A stretch of DNA of 7,123 nt. It comes from Anaerolineales bacterium (GTDB lineage Bacteria; Chloroflexota; Anaerolineae; Anaerolineales; Villigracilaceae). The notes beneath the pieces were generated by a model. The model was given only the letters and a program-made list of their open reading frames with translations. It was not told the origin of the DNA and did not search any database. A program made the position numbers and the translations under genes. Positions 1 through 6,675 of the stretch are shown one piece after another. The DNA lies in contig WGAD01000133.1 of assembly GCA_015489255.1 (NCBI GenBank), positions 1 through 7,123 of the forward strand. Direction: 5' to 3'. Numbering within the stretch: position 1 is the first letter of the stretch; the number at the start of each line of letters is the position of its first letter.

Positions 1-2
1 AA

Positions 3-1292
3 CAGGTCGCGGCGGCGGCTGCCGCCTTTCCGCCGTCTGAAAGTCTGTATCTCATCGCCAGCAAATCCGGTTCCACTGCCGAGGTGCTCGCCAACCTGGA
101 CTACTTCTGGCAGCGCAGCGGCGGCGATGGGACGCGCTTTGTGGCGGTCACCGACCCGGGGTCCCCGCTGGAAACGCTGGCGCGGGAACGCGGCTTCCGC
201 CGTGTTTTTCTGGCTGACCCCAACGTCGGCGGCCGTTACTCGGCGCTGACCGCCTTCGGATTGCTGCCCGCCGCCCTGATGGGCGTGGATGTGGAAGCCC
301 TGCTGGCGCGCGCCGACTGGATGCGCCGCCAGTGCCTGCCCGCAGTGCCGGCCCCGCGCAACCCCGGCCTGGTGCTGGGCGCGGTGTTGGGCGAAGCCGC
401 CCGCGCCGGCCGCGACAAAGTGACCTTCTTCGCCGACCCGCCCTTTGAATCCCTGAGCGCCTGGCTGGAGCAGCTGATCGCCGAATCATCGGGCAAGCAG
501 GGCGTTGGCCTGGTGCCGGTGGCCGGCGAGCCGCTCCGCGCCGCCGATGCCTACGGCGACGACCGCCTGTTCGTCTATTTCCGCGTAGATGGGACACACG
601 ACGACGGCCTGCGCGCTTTGCGCGCCGCCGGACATCCGGTGTTGACCTTTGACCTGGCTGCGCCCGCAGACCTGGCGGTGGAATTCTACCGCTGGGAATT
701 TGCCACCGCCGCCGCCTGCGCCGCTTTGGGTGTCAACGCCTTCGACCAGCCCAACGTGCAAGATGCCAAAGCCCGCGCCAAAGCGCAGATCGCCGCCTAC
801 CGCGCAAACGGACGCCTCGACGCGCCCGCCCCGCGCTGGCAGGCCGATGGCGTCCGCGCCTGGGCGACGCAAGACCTGAACGCCGAGACGCCCACCGCCG
901 CCCTGTCCGCCTTCCTGGCGCAGGCCCGCGCCGGACGCGACTACATCGCCCTGAACGCCTTCCTGCCGCGCAACGCAGAAACCGCCGCCGCGCTGACCGA
1001 TTTGCAAGCACAATTGGGCGCCCGCACCGGCTGCGCGGTGACGCTCGGCTTCGGCCCGCGTTTCCTGCACTCCACCGGGCAGCTGCACAAAGGCGGCCCC
1101 GATAGCGCCCTCTTCCTCGTCCTGACGGCTGACCCGGCGCAGGATTTTGATATCCCCGGCCAGGGGCTGACCTTCGGCGCCCTGCTGCTGGGGCAGGCCC
1201 TCGGCGACCTGGCTGCGCTTCAGGCGCAGGGCCGGCGCGCCCTCTGGCTGCACCTGGACGACTGGCGGCGGCTGGCGGAGATGTTTGCTTGA
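3..1292 (+). CDS. Glucose-6-phosphate isomerase, probably the C-terminal half of a fused transaldolase/isomerase (5' end outside the window)
   Basis: The enzyme would interconvert glucose 6-phosphate and fructose 6-phosphate in the cytoplasm. The frame is open to the left window edge, so the gene is 5'-truncated and 429 residues are visible. A GTG at 84 could be taken as a start, but the residues before it read LYLIASKSGSTAE, a sugar-phosphate-binding SIS motif that must belong to the protein. Further along are GGRYSALTAFGLLPAAL, the isomerase hallmark WLEQLIAESSGKQG, and near the C-terminus LHSTGQLHKGGPD. In the last motif, Lys (codon 1089-1091) matches the usual catalytic lysine region. The spacing and wording of these motifs resemble bifunctional Tal-Pgi proteins of about 950 residues more than stand-alone Pgi. 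The transaldolase half cannot be seen, so the fusion is inferred. The gene converges on the ABC operon and ends at a terminator 18 bases after its TGA. Confidence 0.88.
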   Translation, partial: QVAAAAAAFPPSESLYLIASKSGSTAEVLANLDYFWQRSGGDGTRFVAVTDPGSPLETLARERGFRRVFLADPNVGGRYSALTAFGLLPAALMGVDVEALLARADWMRRQCLPAVPAPRNPGLVLGAVLGEAARAGRDKVTFFADPPFESLSAWLEQLIAESSGKQGVGLVPVAGEPLRAADAYGDDRLFVYFRVDGTHDDGLRALRAAGHPVLTFDLAAPADLAVEFYRWEFATAAACAALGVNAFDQPNVQDAKARAKAQIAAYRANGRLDAPAPRWQADGVRAWATQDLNAETPTAALSAFLAQARAGRDYIALNAFLPRNAETAAALTDLQAQLGARTGCAVTLGFGPRFLHSTGQLHKGGPDSALFLVLTADPAQDFDIPGQGLTFGALLLGQALGDLAALQAQGRRALWLHLDDWRRLAEMFA

Positions 1293-1310
1293 GCCTGCGC
1301 TGATGGAATG

Positions 1311-1348
1311 AAAAAGCGGTCGGGAGCCAGCCTCCCGACCGCTTTTTT
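1311..1348. terminator. Bidirectional intrinsic terminator between convergent genes
   Basis: A perfect 11-bp GC-rich stem (1316-1326 with 1332-1342) closes a 5-base loop. It is flanked by A5 on the left and T6 on the right, and the A and T runs extend the pairing. On the plus strand the U-tract follows the isomerase gene. On the minus strand the complementary U-tract follows the ATPase gene, which ends at 1370. One hairpin therefore serves both convergent transcripts. Confidence 0.92.
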
Positions 1349-1369
1349 GTTGCTCAAGAGCGGTTTTTG

Positions 1370-2050
1370 TCAATCGTCCAGCAGACGCCCGTCCTGCATG
1401 CGCAAGATGCGGCGGGCGCGGCGGGCAATTGACAAGTCGTGGGTCACCAGCACGATGGTCAGCCCCGATTCGTGGTGCAACTTCTCCAGCAGGGTGAGAA
1501 TCTCATCGCCGGTGACCGAATCCAGGTTGCCGGTCGGTTCATCGGCCAGGAGCAGCTGCGGCGTGTTGATCAGAGCGCGGGCGATGGCTACCCGCTGGCG
1601 TTCCCCGCCCGAAAGCTGACCGGGGTAATGTCCCAGCCGTTCCGCCAGCCCAACGGCCTGCAGCAGCTCGGTGGCCCGTTCTTTCAGGTCGAAATCCAGC
1701 TGCCTGCGGAACGGCGCCAGGGGCATCATCACGTTTTCCAGCGCGGTCAGAGCCGGGATCAGGTGGAAGGCCTGGAAGATGAACCCGATGTGGCGGCGGC
1801 GGAAATCCACCAGCGCTTCGGGATTGCTGTAATCCAGCTGCCGACCGGCAAAATGCAGTCTGCCGCGGCTGGGAGCATCTAACGCGCCCAACAGGTTGAG
1901 CAGGGTGGACTTCCCGCTCCCGGACGGCCCGATCAGGGCGACGAAATCGCCCTCGGGAATCTGCAGATCGACGCCCCGCAGGGCGTGCACCGGCGTTTCG
2001 TCGCCGTAGGTTTTCCAGAGATCGTGGGTTTCGATCAGGTTCGTGTTCAT
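1370..2050 (-). CDS. ABC transporter ATP-binding protein, MacB/LolD/FtsE type
   Basis: This 226-residue cytoplasmic ATPase would power the FtsX-type permease encoded just upstream. All nucleotide-binding motifs are intact: an A-loop region Tyr (WKTYGD, Y15), Walker A GPSGSGKST (41-49), Q-loop IFQAFH (Q93), signature LSGGERQRV (146-154), Walker B LLLADEPTG (166-174), D-loop NLDS (175-178) and the switch His (VTHD, H204). The length and the wording of the signature and Walker B motifs are typical of the small ATPases that pair with FtsX permeases (MacB N-domain, LolD, FtsE, YbbA). The ATG at 2050 is chosen because it overlaps the permease stop as ATGA and leaves the normal N-terminus of the family. 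The Shine-Dalgarno is weak, which suggests translational coupling. The same frame stays open upstream to 2185, but that part lies inside the permease gene. The substrate cannot be told from the ATPase. Confidence 0.95.
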   Translation of the reverse strand: MNTNLIETHDLWKTYGDETPVHALRGVDLQIPEGDFVALIGPSGSGKSTLLNLLGALDAPSRGRLHFAGRQLDYSNPEALVDFRRRHIGFIFQAFHLIPALTALENVMMPLAPFRRQLDFDLKERATELLQAVGLAERLGHYPGQLSGGERQRVAIARALINTPQLLLADEPTGNLDSVTGDEILTLLEKLHHESGLTIVLVTHDLSIARRARRILRMQDGRLLDD

Positions 2051-5000
2051 GGCAACTCGCTTGTCAGAAGGTTTTGAATCAACTGATACCCAAAGCCCAA
2101 CGCCTGGCGATACAGCGGGCGATCGATGGTGTCGGGCGTGTCGAACATGCTGCCGTTCAGCGTTTCCATTTCCATCGCGCTGCATACGCTCATGGCGGGG
2201 TGGTCGGCCATCAAGAAAAGCATCACCGCATCGCAGGTGGAGATATAACGCGGCTCGGCCGGCACGCCGCTTTCCTGGGAGCTGCGGGATGCCAGATCGA
2301 CGAGAAAGTCCGGCGTTTGCCCCAGGCCGTACACATCTTGCGCTTGCCAGTCGGCGATATGCGTCAGAAGGTCCGGGTCGTCCAGATTCAACAGGCTGAG
2401 CCAGGCGTCGGCCATGTCGGACTGTCCGGCGGTCAGGTAGGTTTCCAGGTCGTCCGCCGAGAACATCTCGGCGGCGTCCAGCGCGTCCAGCCGACTGGTG
2501 TACACCAGAGTGTCCCAGTTGGAAAGCGCGTCGAAGTACAGCACAGCAGCCGGCTTTTCTGCCGCGTGTCGTTTCAAGAAGGCGATCGGCCCGACGCCGA
2601 AGGGCCGGCTGTCGCCGCCCAGGAACACCAGCTGCACGGTGCGGTCGGGCGGATCTTGGGCCAACATCTGCGCCCAGGCCAGCAAAGCGGCGCTGCCCGA
2701 AGCGCCCAGGTTGGCGCCGGGACTTTCTTCCCGGCTGACGTAGGGCGCCGCCAGCCAGAGCGGCGCGCGGTCGCTGGTCCCCGGCAGCGTGGCGATGACG
2801 TGGTCGCCGGTGTACAGGCTGGCCTGCTCAATATGCAGCGCCTCCAGCTGCTCGGCCAGCGGGGGTTTGGCTTCTTGCGTGCGGATTTCCAGCACGGCCA
2901 GCGCGCGAGATGCGCCCTCCTGGCGGACGAATTCCAGCAGCGTTTGGCCGGGGATGCTCTCTGGCGGGGCGAGCAGCAGCACAATGTAGCCGTCCAACGG
3001 CTCGTCCAGGGGCTGCGGGGTCTCTCCCGCGATCCAGCGTACTGGCCCGCTGACCGCCTGCCCGCTTTCCAGTTCGTCGAAGTGGACGGCCATGCTGACG
3101 ATTTCAGCTGTTCCATCCGGCCAATACAGGTCGCCGTTGACGCCGGTCAGGTCCAGACGCGGCAAGGGGAAGGTCTCTCGTGCGACCTGCCAGCCCGGGA
3201 TCTCGGCCAGGGTTTGGGCGATGTAGTCGGCTGCGGCCGCCTGCCGTTCGTTGGCGAAGATGTCGCGGGAGCCGGGCTCGGACAAGGCGGTCAGGTGCTG
3301 CATGGCCTCTTCGACCGGCGCCTGCGCCTGGACGGGCGGCAGCGTGGGGGTGGGGGTGACGGCCGCCGTCGGGCCGCTTCGGGTGAGCGCGTTGCGTCCG
3401 CCCAGCAGCATGGTGATCAGCAGCATGGTCGCCAACGCCAGCGAAAGCGGCACGACCCTGGCCAGTGCGCTGACCGGCCGGTCGTCTTCGATGCGGCGGC
3501 CTTCCGCCGAGAGCACATGGGCCGGCATCAGGCGTGTGAGCTGGCGCAGCGGATACCAGGCGGCCAGGGCCGCCAGCCCAACTGCCAGAAGCATGGCCGC
3601 CGGGAAGAGCGCCAGGATGGCGGGGTCGCTTTCCGGCAGCAGGAGGCGCAACACTGCCAGGCTGAGCAACGCGCCGGGGAACGCGCCTGCCAGCACGGTC
3701 CAGAGCGCTTCGAGCACCACCAGGCGGTTGATGTGTTTCCGCTGCCAGCCGGTGGCCAGCAGCAGCGCAAATTCAGAAGCCCGCTCGTTGACGCTCAGCA
3801 ACAAATTGCCCAGCACAGCCAGGAAACTCATCCCCAGCACGATCAACGCCATCAGGAAGTGGTAGGAACGGACGTGCATGGAAATGAACGTCCCCAGCAG
3901 CGTGATTTGCAGGCGTCCCTGCAGGGCCAGCAAGACGCCGGCCAGGAAAACGCCCAAAGCCATGCCCAGCGCCACGATGAAAGCCGTCATCAGGAAACGG
4001 GCGCGGCGCATCCAGGCTTGCCGGGCGGCCAGCGCCGCCAGGTGCAGCGAACGCGAGGCTTGGGGGCGGGCTTTTGGAAAATCCATCTCGCCCTGTTGCA
4101 ACAGCGCGACCGGCCAGCGGCGGGTCACCTGCCAGGCAGGCAGGGCGGCGCCGATCAGGTACGCGCTGACGCCGATCAGGAAGACGCCGGCCAATATCCC
4201 GCCGGTGATGCGCAGGCCGGCCGCCAGGTTCAACGCCAGCGAAGCCAGCATGCCGAGCACGCCCGCCAGGCTGGCCATCGCCAGGGCGTCCAGCAGCAGG
4301 TAGCGCAACGTCTGCGCAGCCGACCATCCCATGGCGCGCAGCGTGCCGATTTCGGGATAGCGCCCCAGCAGGGAGACCTGCGAGGTTTCGGCGATGAACA
4401 GCACCGATGCCACCAGCAGGGCCAGCAGCAAGATGCTGTTGGCGGTGGTCATGCCCTGGGAGACTTCCACGGCTGCGCCCAGGGTGGTCCAGGGTTCTTC
4501 CAGGTAGCCGGTGCCGGGGACCTGCACCAGCACTTTTTGGGGGGAAGAGCCGGCCACCACGTCCACGTGCAGCCCGGTACGTTCGACGATTTCAGCGGCC
4601 AGCGCTTCCACGCGGGCCAGGTTCTCGGGCGTGTAGGCGTCGATGCCGGCCACGCGCACGCGGATGGCGTCGATGAAGTCCTCGCGTCCGCTGAGATACT
4701 CGATGGCGTCCAACGTGGTCAACGCCAGCGGGGGGCGGGGGATGAACCCGCCGGGGTTCAGGTCTGGCGTGTATATCTGGCCGGGCAGCGGCTGCCCGTC
4801 TTCGTCATAACGTAGCACGGCCTGCGGCGGTTCGTAAATCCCCAGCGGCACATAAGCCAGCGGGTCTTGCGGCGCGGCTAGCGACAGGAAATCGTAGCGG
4901 CCGTACACCTTGAAGCGGAAGGGCGGCAGGGAGCGAACCTCCAATGGGCGGAACAGGGGCGCCTCTGGCAGGACGCCCACTTTGTGGGTTTGTATGTAGC

Positions 5001-6171
5001 GTGCGAACCCCGGATCGTCGGTTTGGCCGACCTTCAGGAGCGGGAGTATCTGCTCGCCCCAGCTGCCCAGCGGTTTGACCCGAAAAACGTTGGCGTAGGC
5101 TGCGCCGGCGGGCGCTTCGGGCAAGGTTTCATAGGCGGCCCCGCCGGGATAAAGCAGCGTGCCGAAATCCAGATATCCTATCCCGCCGAGTTCTCCGATT
5201 TCCGGCTCTTTTCCGATCTCCACCCAGATGGCGTTGCCGGAAAGCGGGGAGAGATTGCCATCCAACGGGATGGAGTGCTCCAGGATCACCTCGGCCGGCT
5301 TGTTTTGGGCGTAGGCGCGGGCTGCCGCGACGTCGTCGGTCAGATCGAAATCCGGCGCCGGGATGGCCTCCAGCCGCACGTCAACGCGGGTGTCGCCCAG
5401 AAAGGCGTTTTTGCTGATGATGATGGGAATTTGCGGCAGGGGCGGCTGGTCCGGCTGGAACATGTCCATGGTTTTCTTCAGGCCGGGGGCGAGGGGCAGG
5501 TAGTTGCCGGTGACGATCGTATCCGGCAGCCCGACGAGCCGGGCCTCCTGCGCCGGGTCGATGCCGGCCAGCAGCGTCCACTGGCGCGGCAGTTGGGCAA
5601 TGTCTGAAAAGAGCGGACGCCCCGCGAGCCCCGCCATCGTCATGGGCTGGGCGCCGGTGATTTGCATTTGGGCAATGACATCCGGCTGGTCGGGGTATTG
5701 TATCTTCCAGAACGTCTCCCATTGCCGGTTGAATTCCGGGGCCGGGCCGCTGAGCCGGATCGTCCAGCGATACAGCCGCCCCTCCTCCGGCGGCGGGCCG
5801 ATGACGGTGACGTCGCCGGTGGCGTTGAGCACATACCCCAGCGTGGCGACCGGAGCGGCCACCTCCACGCCGGGCAGGCCGGCGATTTCTTCGTATTGCG
5901 CGCGGGTGATGCCGCCCTGCGGCACGCCCAGGTAATTTCCTTCGACCAGGCCGCTTTCGCTTTCGGTCGGCTGGATGGCTTGCGGCGGCCGGACCAGCAG
6001 GTCGTAGGCGCCGCGCCAGTGTTCCGAGATGGATGTGCGCACCGAAAATTCGACGCTTTGGGTGGTGGCCGCAAAGGTCGAAAGCCCGACGGCGAAGAGC
6101 AGCAATCCGGCCAGGCGCAGCCAGAAGTCTCTCCGCTGCCAGGCGGCGCGCCATATCGCTTTCCAATGCAT
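2047..6171 (-). CDS. Double-FtsX ABC permease fused to an extracytoplasmic M28-like pseudopeptidase domain
   Basis: This 1374-residue membrane protein would be the permease partner of the ATPase at 1370-2050. In order it has: TM1 (about 17-36); a large extracytoplasmic domain (about 38-575); TM2-4 (about 578-594, 625-652, 657-680) forming FtsX unit 1 with coupling segment YPEIGTLRAMGWS; TM5-8 (about 727-750, 771-793, 816-845, 850-873) forming FtsX unit 2 with SEFALLLATGW; TM9 (about 905-924); a TPTPTLPP linker; and a PA-containing M28-like region (about 952-1374). The Arg/Lys-rich segments 681-726 and 874-904 fit the cytoplasmic side, so the C-terminal domain lies outside. The M28 zinc site is mostly lost: P1143, L1155, S1188 and A1315 stand where ligands are expected, and only D1214 remains. 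The ATG at 6171 is preferred over the one at 6213 because AAGGAGG sits five bases before it. The domain reading is by eye, and the transported or sensed substrate is unknown. Confidence 0.9.
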   Translation of the reverse strand: MHWKAIWRAAWQRRDFWLRLAGLLLFAVGLSTFAATTQSVEFSVRTSISEHWRGAYDLLVRPPQAIQPTESESGLVEGNYLGVPQGGITRAQYEEIAGLPGVEVAAPVATLGYVLNATGDVTVIGPPPEEGRLYRWTIRLSGPAPEFNRQWETFWKIQYPDQPDVIAQMQITGAQPMTMAGLAGRPLFSDIAQLPRQWTLLAGIDPAQEARLVGLPDTIVTGNYLPLAPGLKKTMDMFQPDQPPLPQIPIIISKNAFLGDTRVDVRLEAIPAPDFDLTDDVAAARAYAQNKPAEVILEHSIPLDGNLSPLSGNAIWVEIGKEPEIGELGGIGYLDFGTLLYPGGAAYETLPEAPAGAAYANVFRVKPLGSWGEQILPLLKVGQTDDPGFARYIQTHKVGVLPEAPLFRPLEVRSLPPFRFKVYGRYDFLSLAAPQDPLAYVPLGIYEPPQAVLRYDEDGQPLPGQIYTPDLNPGGFIPRPPLALTTLDAIEYLSGREDFIDAIRVRVAGIDAYTPENLARVEALAAEIVERTGLHVDVVAGSSPQKVLVQVPGTGYLEEPWTTLGAAVEVSQGMTTANSILLLALLVASVLFIAETSQVSLLGRYPEIGTLRAMGWSAAQTLRYLLLDALAMASLAGVLGMLASLALNLAAGLRITGGILAGVFLIGVSAYLIGAALPAWQVTRRWPVALLQQGEMDFPKARPQASRSLHLAALAARQAWMRRARFLMTAFIVALGMALGVFLAGVLLALQGRLQITLLGTFISMHVRSYHFLMALIVLGMSFLAVLGNLLLSVNERASEFALLLATGWQRKHINRLVVLEALWTVLAGAFPGALLSLAVLRLLLPESDPAILALFPAAMLLAVGLAALAAWYPLRQLTRLMPAHVLSAEGRRIEDDRPVSALARVVPLSLALATMLLITMLLGGRNALTRSGPTAAVTPTPTLPPVQAQAPVEEAMQHLTALSEPGSRDIFANERQAAAADYIAQTLAEIPGWQVARETFPLPRLDLTGVNGDLYWPDGTAEIVSMAVHFDELESGQAVSGPVRWIAGETPQPLDEPLDGYIVLLLAPPESIPGQTLLEFVRQEGASRALAVLEIRTQEAKPPLAEQLEALHIEQASLYTGDHVIATLPGTSDRAPLWLAAPYVSREESPGANLGASGSAALLAWAQMLAQDPPDRTVQLVFLGGDSRPFGVGPIAFLKRHAAEKPAAVLYFDALSNWDTLVYTSRLDALDAAEMFSADDLETYLTAGQSDMADAWLSLLNLDDPDLLTHIADWQAQDVYGLGQTPDFLVDLASRSSQESGVPAEPRYISTCDAVMLFLMADHPAMSVCSAMEMETLNGSMFDTPDTIDRPLYRQALGFGYQLIQNLLTSELP
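2050..3318 (-). other. M28 aminopeptidase-like domain with PA insert, predicted catalytically dead (residues 952-1374 of the permease)
   Basis: The start of the domain, HLTALSEPGSRDIFANERQ, followed by an amphipathic helix, matches the N-terminus of M28 peptidases. Residues about 1020-1125, with DGYIVLLLAPP and later EGASRALAVLE, read like a protease-associated (PA) insert. HVIATLPGTSDRAPLWLAAP then lines up with the M28 segment that ends in AHYDS, but here the His is P1143 and the Asp is V1145. GANLGASG replaces GANDNASG (D to L1155), FLGGDS replaces the catalytic and ligand EE pair (D1187, S1188), and TCDAVMLF replaces SDHxPF (H to A1315). YFDALS keeps the Asp (D1214). The fold is therefore recognisable but could not hold two zinc ions in the usual way. 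Confidence 0.75.
3319..3384 (-). other. Pro/Thr-rich linker between TM9 and the M28-like domain (residues 930-951)
   Basis: The segment contains TAAVTPTPTLPPVQAQAP, a low-complexity spacer without predicted structure. Such Pro/Thr linkers are frequent in exported proteins of Chloroflexota. It separates the membrane part from the C-terminal ectodomain and supports an extracytoplasmic location for that domain. Confidence 0.6.
4447..6060 (-). other. Large extracytoplasmic domain between TM1 and TM2 of the permease (residues 38-575)
   Basis: In MacB and LolC families the loop between the first two helices forms the periplasmic core that contacts substrate or partner. Here it is about 540 residues, clearly longer than the roughly 200-230 residues usual for MacB. 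It begins with the expected amphipathic stretch after TM1 (VEFSVRTSISEHWRGAYDLLV) and has many Pro-rich and acidic segments. Segment VASSP-like VVAGSSPQKVLVQVPG (about 538-553) just before TM2 resembles the end of this domain in other FtsX-type exporters. No enzyme motif was recognised. Confidence 0.6.
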
Positions 6172-6176
6172 CGCAA

Positions 6177-6183
6177 CCTCCTT
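6177..6183 (-). promoter_or_regulatory. Ribosome binding site of the permease gene
   Basis: The minus strand reads AAGGAGG, then TTGCG, then ATG. This near-perfect Shine-Dalgarno with a 5-base spacer fixes the start at 6171. It also removes 14 residues from the longer possible N-terminus that would start at 6213. Confidence 0.85.
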
Positions 6184-6219
6184 GGGATGGGTTGGCTGCC
6201 GCGCTGCGCTCAAGATGGT

Positions 6220-6605
6220 TTATTTGTACACGGTGGTGGAACGGTAAACCGGTCCGCCGGGCAGGTTGAAGAGCGTCCAGCCCTGGCGGTACGGCGAACT
6301 CCCGCCGCAGGTATAGCGGTGCGACATCGGTACGTAACCGGGAGTTACGGACATGGTAACCGATCCGCAGTCATCTCCCCATGAGACCCGCAACCGCATG
6401 GCAGTGCCGCTGCCAACCACGTGCGCCGTCCAGACGGCGGTGTAGCTCGGCGAGAGCACCGTTTGGACGGATGGCGAGACGTCCAGATCAGGCGCTATGT
6501 AATTGGGTGTTGGGGGGGGGAAGAGGCCTCGACGGCCGCGACGCCGCCCGCCAGGGCGACGACGGCCAGGGTCAACAGTGTGACGAAAGACAGAGATAGG
6601 CGCAT
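6220..6605 (-). CDS. Small secreted protein of unknown function, reading frame broken at a run of nine C
   Basis: From the ATG at 6605, which has AGGAGG nine bases upstream, the frame encodes a clear Sec signal peptide: MRLSLSFVTLLTLAVVALAGG followed by VAAVEA and a likely cleavage site before SSPP. At the C-run (6512-6520) this frame passes to a TAG at 6497-6495, giving only 36 residues. Adding one C, or a -1 ribosomal shift, joins it to the frame that continues PTPNYIAPDLD and ends with the TAA at 6220. The result is 128 residues. The mature part has an RVSWGDD motif followed by two cysteines (about C80 and C100) and HRYTCGG, loosely recalling PKD or Ig-like beta-sandwich domains; that resemblance is weak. 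The gene ends 48 bases before the permease start with no terminator between, so it is probably first in the operon. It may be a sequencing error, a phase-variable gene or a pseudogene. I do not recognise the family. Confidence 0.65.
6512..6520. repeat. Homopolymer tract, nine G on plus (nine C in the gene on minus)
   Basis: This is the longest single-base run in the window. It lies exactly where the secreted-protein gene changes frame, just after the signal-peptide cleavage region. Tract length decides whether the gene is read through: ten C would be in frame. Confidence 0.9.
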
Positions 6606-6614
6606 AAGCGTTTT

Positions 6615-6620
6615 CCTCCT
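6615..6620 (-). promoter_or_regulatory. Ribosome binding site of the small secreted protein gene
   Basis: The minus strand reads AGGAGG, then nine bases (AAAACGCTT), then ATG at 6605. Together with the signal peptide it shows that translation starts here, and not at the ATG at 6702 of the downstream frame. Confidence 0.75.
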
Positions 6621-6649
6621 GTACGGGCTGCGCGACAGCCGATAACTCT

Positions 6650-6655
6650 ATTGTA
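6650..6655 (-). promoter_or_regulatory. Possible -10 element of the operon promoter
   Basis: The minus strand reads TACAAT 45 bases upstream of the small-gene ATG, in the only AT-rich patch here. No good -35 hexamer is found at 16-18 bases; a TTGGGG lies 22 bases upstream within the palindrome. The call is tentative. Confidence 0.25.
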
Positions 6656-6675
6656 ATGAGAAATCGGCGTTTCAG

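Noticed and set aside
84..86. The GTG at 84 as the isomerase start
   Set aside because: The in-frame codons before it encode the conserved SKSGST sugar-phosphate motif, so the protein starts left of the window.
2051..2185. N-terminal extension of the ATPase to an ATG at 2185
   Set aside because: It lies entirely within the permease coding region, and the family's normal N-terminus begins at the ATG at 2050, which forms an ATGA overlap.
3079..3087. H1030-F-D in the M28-like region as the missing zinc motif
   Set aside because: It lies before the PA insert and about 110 residues ahead of the segment that matches the normal AHYDS context (ATLPGTSD then LAAPYVS), so it cannot be the same motif without rearrangement.
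3528..4327. Minus-strand frames of 80 and 184 codons within the permease
   Set aside because: They are out-of-frame readings of the permease's membrane region with the Arg/Pro/Gly-rich composition of GC-rich shadow frames.
2074..4815. A 913-codon open frame on the plus strand, antisense to the permease
   Set aside because: Its translation is rich in Gln, Gly, Arg and His with no domain, as expected of a frame opposite a GC-rich gene. The minus strand here encodes recognisable FtsX and M28-like sequence.
6172..6213. An upstream ATG at 6213 that would lengthen the permease by 14 residues
   Set aside because: The strong AAGGAGG lies inside that extension, five bases before the ATG at 6171, and the extra residues have no signal or membrane character.
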